In this document: positions 8,709 through 16,519 of the stretch, in pieces
Layout of the letters: every line of letters starts with the position of its first letter
How positions within the stretch are numbered: position 1 is the stretch's first letter
NCBI GenBank assembly: GCA_018222605.1
Contig: JAAEZZ010000008.1
Span: forward strand, 1 to 64,000
From: Alphaproteobacteria bacterium
GTDB taxonomy: Bacteria > Pseudomonadota > Alphaproteobacteria > Caulobacterales > Hyphomonadaceae
Direction: 5' to 3'
Length of the DNA: 64,000 nt
Program-made: the position numbers and the translations under genes
Notes under the pieces: generated by a model
What the model was told of the DNA's origin: nothing
Databases searched by the model: none
The model's input: only the letters and a program-made list of their open reading frames with translations

Positions 8709-9995
8709 ATGACTGTACAAACCACATCGCCCGACGCCGCCCTTGCTGAAACCATGCTGGAGATGGGGCGCCGCGCCCGTGCCGCTTCACGCGCCCTGGG
8801 GCGCAAGACCCCGGAAGACCGCACCCGCGGCCTGAAGGCCGTCGCTGCCGCCATTCGCGAGGCTGCCTCCACAATTCTGGACGCCAATGCCAAGGATATG
8901 GACGCCGCCCGGGAGAAAGGCCTGGACGCGGCCATGCTGGATCGGCTGGCCCTGAGTCCGGAGCGCCTGGAAGGCATCGCTGCCAGCGTCGAGACGGTTG
9001 CCGATCTGGGCGATCCGATCGGGCGTGAACTGGCGCGCTGGGAACGGCCAAACGGGCTGGAGATTTCCCGCGTGGCCGTACCGCTGGGCGTGATCGGCAT
9101 TATCTATGAAAGCCGCCCGAATGTGACGGCCGATGCGGGTGCGCTATGCCTGCGCTCCGGCAATGCGGCGATCCTGCGCTGCGGGTCCGAGAGCACGAAT
9201 TCCTCACGCGCGATCATTGCCTCCATGCAGGGCGCACTGATGAAAGAGGGTCTGCCGGAACATGCTGTTCAGCTGGTCATGACAACCGACCGCGCCGCTG
9301 TGGGCCATATGCTGGCCGGACTGGAAGGCAATGTCGATGTGATCGTGCCGCGCGGCGGACGCAGCCTGGTCGAGCGCGTGCAACGCGATGCCCGCGTGCC
9401 GGTGATTGGCCACCTTGAGGGCCTCTGCCATGTCATCGTCGACAAGGATGCCGATCTGGACAAGGCCGTCTCCATTGTCGTCAACGCCAAGATGCGCCGC
9501 ACTGGCATTTGCGGCTCTGCCGAGACGCTGCTGGTGGACGAGGCCGTTGCGGATGGCATGCTGCCCAGCATCGCCGCGGCTCTGATGGAAGCGGGCTGTG
9601 AACTGCGCGGCGACGCGCGGGCCCGCAAGATTGTCCCCGAGATGAAAGAGGCCGTTGAGACTGATTGGTCTACGGAATACCTCGCGCCGATCCTGGCCGT
9701 TGCCGTGGTGGATGACCTTGACGCCGCGCTGGACCATATCGGCACCTGGTCTTCCGGCCATACCGAATGCATCATAACGGAAGACGATGCGGCGGCAGAG
9801 AGATTCTTTGCGACCGTGGACAGCGCCATCCTGCTGCACAACGCCTCCACGCAATTTGCCGATGGCGGCGAATTTGGCATGGGCGCAGAGATCGGAATCG
9901 CGACCGGGCGTATTCATGCGCGTGGGCCAGTCGGCGCCGAGCAACTGACGACATATAAATATGTCGTGCGGGGATCGGGGCAGGTTCGTCCTTGA
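8709..9995 (+). CDS. proA: gamma-glutamyl phosphate reductase
   Basis: ProA, 428 aa, reduces gamma-glutamyl phosphate to glutamate semialdehyde with NADPH in proline synthesis. Family marks are PLGVIGIIYESRPNVT at about 125-140, IVPRGGRSLVE and the catalytic cysteine C268 in RTGICGSAETLL. The length is normal. Usual neighbours in alphaproteobacteria are obgE-proB upstream and nadD downstream. Here proB is not adjacent, and an acyl-CoA ligase diverges instead. The stop overlaps the TTG start of nadD. Confidence 0.95.
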   Translation: MTVQTTSPDAALAETMLEMGRRARAASRALGRKTPEDRTRGLKAVAAAIREAASTILDANAKDMDAAREKGLDAAMLDRLALSPERLEGIAASVETVADLGDPIGRELARWERPNGLEISRVAVPLGVIGIIYESRPNVTADAGALCLRSGNAAILRCGSESTNSSRAIIASMQGALMKEGLPEHAVQLVMTTDRAAVGHMLAGLEGNVDVIVPRGGRSLVERVQRDARVPVIGHLEGLCHVIVDKDADLDKAVSIVVNAKMRRTGICGSAETLLVDEAVADGMLPSIAAALMEAGCELRGDARARKIVPEMKEAVETDWSTEYLAPILAVAVVDDLDAALDHIGTWSSGHTECIITEDDAAAERFFATVDSAILLHNASTQFADGGEFGMGAEIGIATGRIHARGPVGAEQLTTYKYVVRGSGQVRP

Positions 9996-10585
9996 GCAGA
10001 TTGATCCTGCCGGGTCCGACAAAAGGGCTGCGCATCGGCCTGTTCGGTGGCAGCTTTCACCCGGCCCATTCCGGGCATTATCATGTGGCCTCAACCGCGA
10101 TGAGGCGGCTGCAGTTGGATTGGGTCTGGTGGATCGTGGCGCGGGGCAATCCGTTGAAGACCGGGCATGGTGATTTTGACAAGCGCTTTGCCTCCGCCGA
10201 GGCAATGGCGCATGAGCCACGCATGATTGTCACCGACATCGAGCGGCAGATGGGGTTGACCTATACATTTCAGACTCTGTCCACAATTGTGGCTGCTGCT
10301 CCGCAGGCGGATTTTGTCTGGCTGATGGGCGCAGACAATATGGTCGGCTTTCACCTCTGGGGGCAGTGGCAGCAGATCGCGTACCTGATGCCGATTGCCA
10401 TTATTGCGCGGCCGGGTGTCGGGCCGGGGGCGCGCAACTCTCCCTTTGCGCGGCGCTTTGCGGCAAGCCGCATTCCGGAGGCAGCCGCCAAGACCTTGCC
10501 GGGGCGCCCGCCGCCCGCCTGGGTCTATCTCAATGCGCCGCTGGACCCCGCATCTTCCACCGCGATCCGGGAGGGTAGAGCATGA
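9992..10585 (+). CDS. nadD: nicotinate-nucleotide adenylyltransferase
   Basis: NadD, 197 aa, transfers AMP from ATP to nicotinate mononucleotide in NAD synthesis. The nucleotidyltransferase signature GLFGGSFHPAHSGH is at residues 15-28, with the substrate loop WWIVARGNPLK and the C-terminal SSTAIREG. No ATG is available ahead of the signature. The start used is TTG at 9992, which overlaps the proA stop (TTGA); a second in-frame TTG at 10001 is the alternative. The stop overlaps the next ATG (ATGA). Confidence 0.92.
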   Translation: MSRLILPGPTKGLRIGLFGGSFHPAHSGHYHVASTAMRRLQLDWVWWIVARGNPLKTGHGDFDKRFASAEAMAHEPRMIVTDIERQMGLTYTFQTLSTIVAAAPQADFVWLMGADNMVGFHLWGQWQQIAYLMPIAIIARPGVGPGARNSPFARRFAASRIPEAAAKTLPGRPPPAWVYLNAPLDPASSTAIREGRA

Positions 10586-11337
10586 GCCCTCTTAGCCCGG
10601 AAGACCTTGCGCGCCACAAACGCCATATCATGCTGAAGGAGATCGGCGGCCCCGGCGTGCAGAAGCTGCGCGCCGCGGCGGTCTCCATTGTTGGGGCCGG
10701 GGCGCTGGGCGGACCGTGCGCCATGTTCCTGGCAGCGGCCGGCGTCGGCAAGCTGGAAATCTGGGATGATGACCATGTCGAGCGCTCCAATCTGCAGCGC
10801 CAGGTCCAGTTCGGGGAAGGGGATCTTGGCAAGTACAAGGCCGATGTCCTGGCTGCGCATCTGATGCGAGACCATCCGTCCACGGTGGTTGAGCCCCGGC
10901 GCAAGCGCTGGGCCGATAGCGACGCATTGCACGGGAAAATCCTGGTCGATGCGACCGATAATTTTGCGACCCGCTATGCGCTGAACCAGGTGGCGCATGC
11001 CAGCGCGCGCTACATGGTGCATGGCGCTGCAGCAGGCTGGCGCGGCCAAGTGAGCGTGTTTGCCTCCGGCCGCACGGGCGACGCACCTTGCTATCAATGT
11101 TGGGTTCCGGAAACCCCGCCGGACGCCGAAGCCTGTGACGAGGTGGGCGTGGTCGGGCCAGTGACCGGCATGGTGTCGACGGCGATGGCGCTGGAAGTGA
11201 TCAAGCTGGTCACTGGCGCCGGCAGCCCCCTGATCGGGCGCATTCTTCTTCTGGATGGACTGTCTGCAACCCCAAGGACAATCGGCCTGAGACGCGATGC
11301 TGCCTGTCCGGTCTGTAATCAGCTGCCAGCCATTTGA
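10582..11337 (+). CDS. ThiF/MoeB/HesA-family adenylyltransferase
   Basis: A 251-aa E1-like enzyme that adenylates the C-terminal glycine of a ubiquitin-like sulfur carrier (MoaD or ThiS). The Rossmann motif GAGALGGP is at about 37-44, with DDDHVERSNLQRQ and the zinc-binding cysteine pairs CYQC and CPVC. It is MoeB-like in length and has no rhodanese domain. Because no moaD, thiS or other cofactor gene lies nearby, I leave moeB versus thiF open. The start overlaps the nadD stop and has GGAGGG upstream. Confidence 0.85.
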   Translation: MSPLSPEDLARHKRHIMLKEIGGPGVQKLRAAAVSIVGAGALGGPCAMFLAAAGVGKLEIWDDDHVERSNLQRQVQFGEGDLGKYKADVLAAHLMRDHPSTVVEPRRKRWADSDALHGKILVDATDNFATRYALNQVAHASARYMVHGAAAGWRGQVSVFASGRTGDAPCYQCWVPETPPDAEACDEVGVVGPVTGMVSTAMALEVIKLVTGAGSPLIGRILLLDGLSATPRTIGLRRDAACPVCNQLPAI

Positions 11338-11400
11338 CTTGTCCCCCCGGCGCAGGCTTAGTGCCGCGACGTAGATTTGCTTACAGGGGAGATTCGAGAC

Positions 11401-12405
11401 GTGTTCAGACGATTTCTTGTCGTTCTTCTGACGGTAGGAGTCATTCTGACGGCCGGATGGTACATGCTGAAACGGCCGGATATTTCCTACAACACGCTGG
11501 AATCCGTCTACTCCTATAATGACAGTCGCTTTCTGAAATCGGGCGGGGAAACCCAGATTCATTTCCGGGATGTTGGCCCGCGTGATGCACCTGTCATCGT
11601 GCTGGTGCATGGCTATGCGGCGTCCCTTCATACATGGGATGACTGGGTCAAGCGCCTGCGCCGGGATTACCGGGTTATCAGCCTGGACCTGCCGGGCCAT
11701 GGTCTGTCGCGCTGTGTCGACAATGACGCCATCGGCATCGAACAATTCGTCGATACAGTGGACCGCGTGGTCACGACGGTGGATGTACGCAACTTTACCC
11801 TGGTTGGCAGTTCCATGGGCGGGCATACGGCTTGGGCCTATGCGCTGGAATACCCGGAAAAGCTGGACGCGCTGGTTCTTGTTGATGCTGCGGGCTGGCC
11901 GGATGAAAAGGGTGAAGGCAATAGCGATCCGCTAATCTTCAAATTGCTGCGTAATGGTTTTGCGCGAAAGCTGATGAAGGATCTCGACATGTCGGCGCTG
12001 ATCCGTTCTGGCCTGGAAAAGAGCTTTGCTGATCCGGCGATGGTCGATGACCCGATGGTGGAGCGCTATTCCGCCCTGTCACGTGCGCCTTGCCATCGTG
12101 AGGCTTTGCTGAAGCTGATGAGCGGGGCGACAAAGCGCGTGCCGGCGACGTCGGAAGCACTGGCCAGAATCTCCGCACCCACGCTGGTGATGCAGGGAGA
12201 GGCCGACAATCTGGTGCCGGCCGCACATGGTCGCAAATTCGCCGAGGCCATTCCGGGCGCAGAGCTGAAACTGTATCCAGATGTCGGCCACATCCCGCAG
12301 GAAGAAATTGGCGAAATGTCGGCGGACGATCTGAAGGCGTTTCTGGCCGAGGTGTATGCGCCAGCTGCACCGGCAGAGGCCTCTGCACCTACGGAAGGGG
12401 AATGA
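11401..12405 (+). CDS. membrane-anchored alpha/beta hydrolase
   Basis: A 334-aa protein with one N-terminal membrane helix (FLVVLLTVGVILTAGW) followed by an alpha/beta hydrolase domain. Seen are the oxyanion strand VLVHGYAASLHTWDDW, the nucleophile elbow GSSMGG, an acidic residue in GEADN and the final His in DVGHIPQ. It probably acts as an esterase or lipase on the periplasmic side; the substrate is unknown. I chose the GTG at 11401 because AGGGGAG lies 8 bases upstream. A TTG at 11377 would add eight residues without a ribosome site. The C-terminus is Ala/Pro-rich. Confidence 0.8.
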   Translation: MFRRFLVVLLTVGVILTAGWYMLKRPDISYNTLESVYSYNDSRFLKSGGETQIHFRDVGPRDAPVIVLVHGYAASLHTWDDWVKRLRRDYRVISLDLPGHGLSRCVDNDAIGIEQFVDTVDRVVTTVDVRNFTLVGSSMGGHTAWAYALEYPEKLDALVLVDAAGWPDEKGEGNSDPLIFKLLRNGFARKLMKDLDMSALIRSGLEKSFADPAMVDDPMVERYSALSRAPCHREALLKLMSGATKRVPATSEALARISAPTLVMQGEADNLVPAAHGRKFAEAIPGAELKLYPDVGHIPQEEIGEMSADDLKAFLAEVYAPAAPAEASAPTEGE

Positions 12406-12467
12406 TGTCGCAGCTGTGAAACCGGACCCGGCGCGAATGCGTAAATGCTCCAAAGGAGACACATTCC

Positions 12468-13022
12468 ATGCGCATCGTTCTGTCCGTCATCGCCGCTACC
12501 CTTCTGGCAGCCTGCACCAGCCAGCCGGATTACCGGGAAGAAACCACGCCGCCGCCAACCGTCTCGTCAGTCGATCTGCAGCGCTATGCAGGACTATGGT
12601 ACGAAATTGCCCGCTATCCGAACAGTTTTGAGCGCAATTGCAACGGCGTGACCGCAGAATATACGCTGAATGAGGATGGGACGGTTGCCGTCACCAATAC
12701 GTGCTTCAGAAACTCTCTTAATGGCGAAAAGGATGTGGCCGAAGGGCGGGCACGCGTCGTGGAAGGCTCCAACAACAGCAAGCTGAAAGTGAAGTTTGCG
12801 CCAGCCTGGGTGCCCTTTGCCGAAGGGGATTACTGGATCCTCGCATTGGAAGATGACTATTCCGCAGTACTGGTCGGTAGCCCGGATGGCAAATATCTCT
12901 GGATTCTGGCCCGCGAGCCTCAGCTGGATTCCGGTACGCTGAATGCCCTGAAACAGCGCGCAAAAGAGCTGGGATATGACACGGCGCCGCTAGAAATGAC
13001 GGTCCAGCCAGAACAGGGGTGA
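12468..13022 (+). CDS. outer membrane lipocalin lipoprotein (Blc-like)
   Basis: A 184-aa lipoprotein with lipobox LLAAC (C16). The bacterial lipocalin signature is YAGLWYEIARYPNSFERNC, and later TDYWILALEDDYSAVLVGSP-like and WILAREP motifs complete the barrel. Blc-type lipocalins bind lysophospholipids at the outer membrane and are linked to envelope stress, which fits the tol-pal genes that follow on the same strand. A ribosome site AAAGGAG precedes the ATG. It precedes ybgC by 31 bp and may be cotranscribed. Confidence 0.9.
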   Translation: MRIVLSVIAATLLAACTSQPDYREETTPPPTVSSVDLQRYAGLWYEIARYPNSFERNCNGVTAEYTLNEDGTVAVTNTCFRNSLNGEKDVAEGRARVVEGSNNSKLKVKFAPAWVPFAEGDYWILALEDDYSAVLVGSPDGKYLWILAREPQLDSGTLNALKQRAKELGYDTAPLEMTVQPEQG

Positions 13023-13053
13023 CGGGGTTTGCAGCCTCTGATACGCGAAAGTC

Positions 13054-13515
13054 ATGAGCCTGCCTGACCTTAATGACCGCAATTTCGACGCCGAGCGCCA
13101 GCACTGGATTTCCGTGCGGGTGTACTATGAAGACACAGACTTCACCGGCATGGTCTACCACGCAAATTATCTGCGCTTTTTCGAGCGCGGGCGATCAGAC
13201 CATCTGCGTGATGCAGGCATTTCGCATCAATCCCTGCTGGACCGCGAAGACCCGGCGGCGTTTACGCTGACACGAGTCGAGGTGGACTATAAAAAGGCCG
13301 CCCGCGTGGATGATCTTCTGCATATCCGCACACGCTATATCGGCATGGAAGGCCCGCGTATACGTTTCTCGCAGACCTGTTTTCGCGGCGAGGACGTGAT
13401 TGCAGAGGGCGAGATCACGGCCGTGATGATCCATGCCGATGGCCGTCCGCGCCGCCCGATCCGGGAACTGGCAAAGCATCTGGAAGCTTACCGGTGGGGT
13501 GCGCCGGACGCATGA
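13054..13515 (+). CDS. ybgC: YbgC-type acyl-CoA thioesterase (tol-pal associated)
   Basis: A hot-dog fold thioesterase of 153 aa. The active-site segment is VYYEDTDFTGMVYHANYLRFFERGR, in which the first Asp and the following residues match the YbgC/4-hydroxybenzoyl-CoA thioesterase motif. It is typically the first gene of tol-pal operons and links acyl metabolism or phospholipid turnover to the envelope. Its stop overlaps the ATG of the beta-barrel gene (ATGA). Confidence 0.92.
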   Translation: MSLPDLNDRNFDAERQHWISVRVYYEDTDFTGMVYHANYLRFFERGRSDHLRDAGISHQSLLDREDPAAFTLTRVEVDYKKAARVDDLLHIRTRYIGMEGPRIRFSQTCFRGEDVIAEGEITAVMIHADGRPRRPIRELAKHLEAYRWGAPDA

Positions 13516-14147
13516 AGCTGCTGGCGCTCGCAATAGGCCTTGGGGGCCTCAGTCTTCAAGGATGGGCCGATCCTGTGGAGGATTTCGACGCCGAACGGGG
13601 CATGTATGTGGCAGTGCGGGGCTATGGTTCGATTGGCGACCAGAACAACCTGATATTCCAGGACAGCCGCGAAGTGGCTGGCGCCTTAGGCTATAGGGTC
13701 AATCATTCTTGGCGGCTTGAGGCGGAATATGCCTTCCGCTGGGCCAATATTGATGGGCTTAATGGGGCGAGTACGGCCAGCGGGGATTTTACCAGCCGCT
13801 CTCTTGGACTGCACGCCTTTCATGATTTCCGCAATGGCAAGCGGCTGCGTCCGTTCCTCGGGGCAGGTGGGGGCGTCGGTGTGCTGGATTTCACTTTTGA
13901 AGGTCCGGCGGACATCAATCCTGACTTCACAGTCATCGGCAAAGATACCAATTCCAGCGCCTATTGGAATCTCTTTGCGGGTGCGACCTATCATGTGTCT
14001 GATAGGTTTCGTGTGTCGTTTGGGACTGAGTATGTCTCATATTCCGATCAGGCGGTTGCCTCGAACCTCGGGGGCATCGACGGCATCAACCGTGCCTACA
14101 ATTTCTACATCGGTACGCGTTGGTTCCTGCCCGACTTTTTTGAGTGA
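13512..14147 (+). CDS. outer membrane beta-barrel protein inside the tol-pal cluster
   Basis: A 211-aa secreted protein. The signal peptide is MKLLALAIGLGGLSLQGWA, cut before DPVEDF. What follows is an alternating amphipathic pattern with aromatic girdles (YVAVRGYGSIGDQNNL, LRPFLGAGGGVGVLDF, GLHAFHDF) and a terminal FYIGTRWFLPDFFE. This fits an 8-stranded OmpA/OmpX-like barrel without a peptidoglycan-binding domain. The start is the ATG overlapping the ybgC stop. Its location between ybgC and tolQ is unusual. Confidence 0.8.
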   Translation: MKLLALAIGLGGLSLQGWADPVEDFDAERGMYVAVRGYGSIGDQNNLIFQDSREVAGALGYRVNHSWRLEAEYAFRWANIDGLNGASTASGDFTSRSLGLHAFHDFRNGKRLRPFLGAGGGVGVLDFTFEGPADINPDFTVIGKDTNSSAYWNLFAGATYHVSDRFRVSFGTEYVSYSDQAVASNLGGIDGINRAYNFYIGTRWFLPDFFE

Positions 14148-14339
14148 GCTGAAGCGCTTATTGGGATTTCCGGATTTTTGGCCACGATTCGTTAACAAAA
14201 CCGGCTTAGCGGTTAACCAAGCTGCGGAAACTGGCGATTCTGCCCCGTTTCTGCCGGATTTGACGTTGATTAAGGGGGGCCGGTCCCGGGCGGGATACGG
14301 TTGCTCACCCATGACCCGTAATAAGGAGCGTTAGCCCTA

Positions 14340-15053
14340 ATGGAATCAGAAGCGATTGGCACCGCCGCGAGTCACACAGATTTCTCGCTGATCAGCCTGA
14401 TAATGGCGGCTGACCCCATTGTTAAGCTTGTTCTCTTGTTTCTCCTCCTGGCCTCTGTCTGGTCGTGGATGGTGATTGGCGAGAAGCTGTTTTCTCTGGG
14501 AAGTCTGCGCCGCAAGGCCAAGCAATTCGAGGAAGCATTCTGGAGCGGCCGCACGGAAGATTTCGACATGCGCCCTGGCGTTGGCGGCAATGATGCGGCC
14601 AGCCGCGTATTTGCCTCTGCGGCGCGCGAATGGTCCGATGCAAAGCGCATCACGGCATCCCCGGAAGAAGCTGCTGCGATTGTCAGCCGCGCAGAACGCT
14701 CCATGCGCGCGAGCGTAGACCGCGAGTTGGGCAAGGCGGGCAACGGCCTCGGCATTCTGGCCACGATTGGTTCTGCCTCTCCCTTCATCGGCCTGTTCGG
14801 TACGGTGTGGGGCATCATGAATGCCTTCCTAAACATCGCAGAAAAGCAGGATACCAGCCTCGGGACCGTCGCAGGTCCGATCGCCGAAGCGCTGTTTGCG
14901 ACCGGCATGGGCCTCGTCGCCGCTATTCCGGCGGTTATCTTCTACAACAAATTCACCGGCGACCTGACCAAGCTGGGCGACCAGTTGGACGCATTCTCTC
15001 AGGATGTTCTCGTCCGCCTGTCTCGCCGCGCATCTGATAGCGCGAGGGACTAG
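14340..15053 (+). CDS. tolQ: TolQ, Tol-Pal proton channel subunit
   Basis: A 237-aa MotA/TolQ/ExbB family protein. There is an N-terminal membrane helix (IVKLVLLFLLLASVWSWMVI), a cytoplasmic loop, then two helices around GILATIGSASPFIGLFGTVWGIM and ATGMGLVAAIPAVIFYN, the signature pore region. With TolR it uses the proton gradient to drive TolA during outer membrane constriction. Ribosome site AAGGAG precedes the ATG. Three bases separate it from tolR. Confidence 0.96.
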   Translation: MESEAIGTAASHTDFSLISLIMAADPIVKLVLLFLLLASVWSWMVIGEKLFSLGSLRRKAKQFEEAFWSGRTEDFDMRPGVGGNDAASRVFASAAREWSDAKRITASPEEAAAIVSRAERSMRASVDRELGKAGNGLGILATIGSASPFIGLFGTVWGIMNAFLNIAEKQDTSLGTVAGPIAEALFATGMGLVAAIPAVIFYNKFTGDLTKLGDQLDAFSQDVLVRLSRRASDSARD

Positions 15054-15056
15054 GCG

Positions 15057-15500
15057 ATGGGTCTGATCCTTGGTTCAGGAGGCAAAGGCGGACGCCGGGG
15101 TCGGCGCGCGCTGAATGCCGAAATCAACGTGACGCCCTTTGTGGACGTCATGCTGGTCTTGCTGATCGTGTTCATGATCACCGCGCCGCTTCTTGTGCGC
15201 GGTGAGGAAGTGAATTTGCCGAAAACCAGTTCCGGACCGTTGCAGACAAATCCGCAGGATGACCCGCTGGCCATCTCCATCCGCGAGAATGGCGATGTCT
15301 TCATCCAGACGACCAAGATCGAGAATCTGTCTTCGCTCGGACCGCAGCTGCAGGCGATTATTGGCGAGGGCTATGACCAGCCTATCTATCTGCGCGGCGA
15401 TGAGAACACGCCCTATGGCCGCATCATGGATGTGACCGCAGAGATCCGGGCGGCCGGCTATACGCGCGTATCCTTTGTGACTGAACAGAAGAAGAAGTAG
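15057..15500 (+). CDS. tolR: TolR, Tol-Pal inner membrane subunit
   Basis: A 147-aa ExbD/TolR protein. A basic N-terminus (GGRRGRRALN) precedes NVTPFVDVMLVLLIVFMITAP, the single membrane helix with the proton-carrying Asp in FVDVMLVLLI. The periplasmic domain (YDQPIYLRGDENTPYGRIMDV) follows. The length is normal. It lies between tolQ and tolA in one operon. Confidence 0.96.
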   Translation: MGLILGSGGKGGRRGRRALNAEINVTPFVDVMLVLLIVFMITAPLLVRGEEVNLPKTSSGPLQTNPQDDPLAISIRENGDVFIQTTKIENLSSLGPQLQAIIGEGYDQPIYLRGDENTPYGRIMDVTAEIRAAGYTRVSFVTEQKKK

Positions 15501-15516
15501 GAGCGACCCGCCCCAA

Positions 15517-16488
15517 ATGCTTCGCGGCTTCACCATCTCGACTGTGTTGCATGCCACCGTGCTTGCGGCTGCGGTGCTGACCTGGCCGCAGCGCAAGAGC
15601 GAGTGCGACCGGCAGATTGAACGCCTGGAGCGCGAGGAGCCTGGCCTGTCGCAGGTCGATATCCTGATGCGTCTGCCGCAATGCGCCAGCGCGATCGATG
15701 TGCCGATCGACATTGTCGATATTGGTCTGGTGACGGACATTGCCCCGGTCCGCAAGGCGGACGTGCCGCCAGAGGAAGAACCCGAAGAGACCGAGCCGGA
15801 AGAGCAACCGGACCCTGTCGAAGAAGACGCCGAGATTGTCGACGAGCCGCCTGAAGAGCAGCCCGACGAAGTCAACGAGACGCGCGAAAGCGAGCCTCAG
15901 GAAGAGGAAGTCGTCGTTGAGGATCCGGAAGCCGAACCAGAGGAAGAGCCGGAACCGGAGCCCAAAAAGGAAGAGCCGCCCAAGCCCAAAGACAAGCCGA
16001 AGCTGATCGAAAAGCAGAAGCCCAAGGCGGAAAAGGACGACCTCGACTTCCTGAATGATTTTGAAGACATCCTGAAAGACAAGGCACAGGACCAGCGCAA
16101 GGTGGCCCGTGAAGAGGCACCGCCGCCGATCAACAAGCCGGTGCTGAAGGATGTGCAGGAGCCCCGCAAGGGGGCAGGGGAGCGCCGTGGTAACACAGCC
16201 TCTCTTCAAGCCGCGATGCGGCGCCAGATTGGCTATTGCTGGAATGGCATCGATGATCTGCCCAAGGATGACCAGATCAATGTGGTCATTCGGGTGAAGC
16301 TGAATCTTGACGGTTCCCTTGACGGAGACGCGCGCCTGGTGTCACCACGATCAATACCGGTTGGCCGCAGGGGCGTAGTGGTTCAGCGGGCCCTGACGGC
16401 TGTACGCCAATGTGCGAACTATCAGCTGCCAGCAGATGACTATGACGAGTGGAAAGACATTGAGGTTACGGTCGGGCCACTCAAATAA
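15517..16488 (+). CDS. tolA: TolA-like protein with Glu/Pro-rich middle domain
   Basis: A 323-aa protein occupying the tolA position. An N-terminal helix (TVLHATVLAAAVLTW) anchors it in the inner membrane. A short cysteine-containing segment (ECDRQIERL to LPQCASA) follows. Then comes a very acidic Glu/Pro repeat region from about 88 to 160, a Lys/Pro part and a C-terminal TonB/TolA-like globular domain (QAAMRRQIGYCWNGIDDLPKD, VIRVKLNLDGSL). It bridges TolQR to TolB/Pal across the periplasm. Sequence divergence makes the assignment depend largely on context. Confidence 0.85.
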   Translation: MLRGFTISTVLHATVLAAAVLTWPQRKSECDRQIERLEREEPGLSQVDILMRLPQCASAIDVPIDIVDIGLVTDIAPVRKADVPPEEEPEETEPEEQPDPVEEDAEIVDEPPEEQPDEVNETRESEPQEEEVVVEDPEAEPEEEPEPEPKKEEPPKPKDKPKLIEKQKPKAEKDDLDFLNDFEDILKDKAQDQRKVAREEAPPPINKPVLKDVQEPRKGAGERRGNTASLQAAMRRQIGYCWNGIDDLPKDDQINVVIRVKLNLDGSLDGDARLVSPRSIPVGRRGVVVQRALTAVRQCANYQLPADDYDEWKDIEVTVGPLK

Positions 16489-16519
16489 CTGAATGAGTAC
16501 TCCAGGGAGAGTTTGATAA

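Noticed and set aside
14190-14220. CtrA binding site before tolQ
   Set aside because: Two TTAAC half-sites are present but their spacing does not fit TTAA-N7-TTAA, so they are not counted as a CtrA box.
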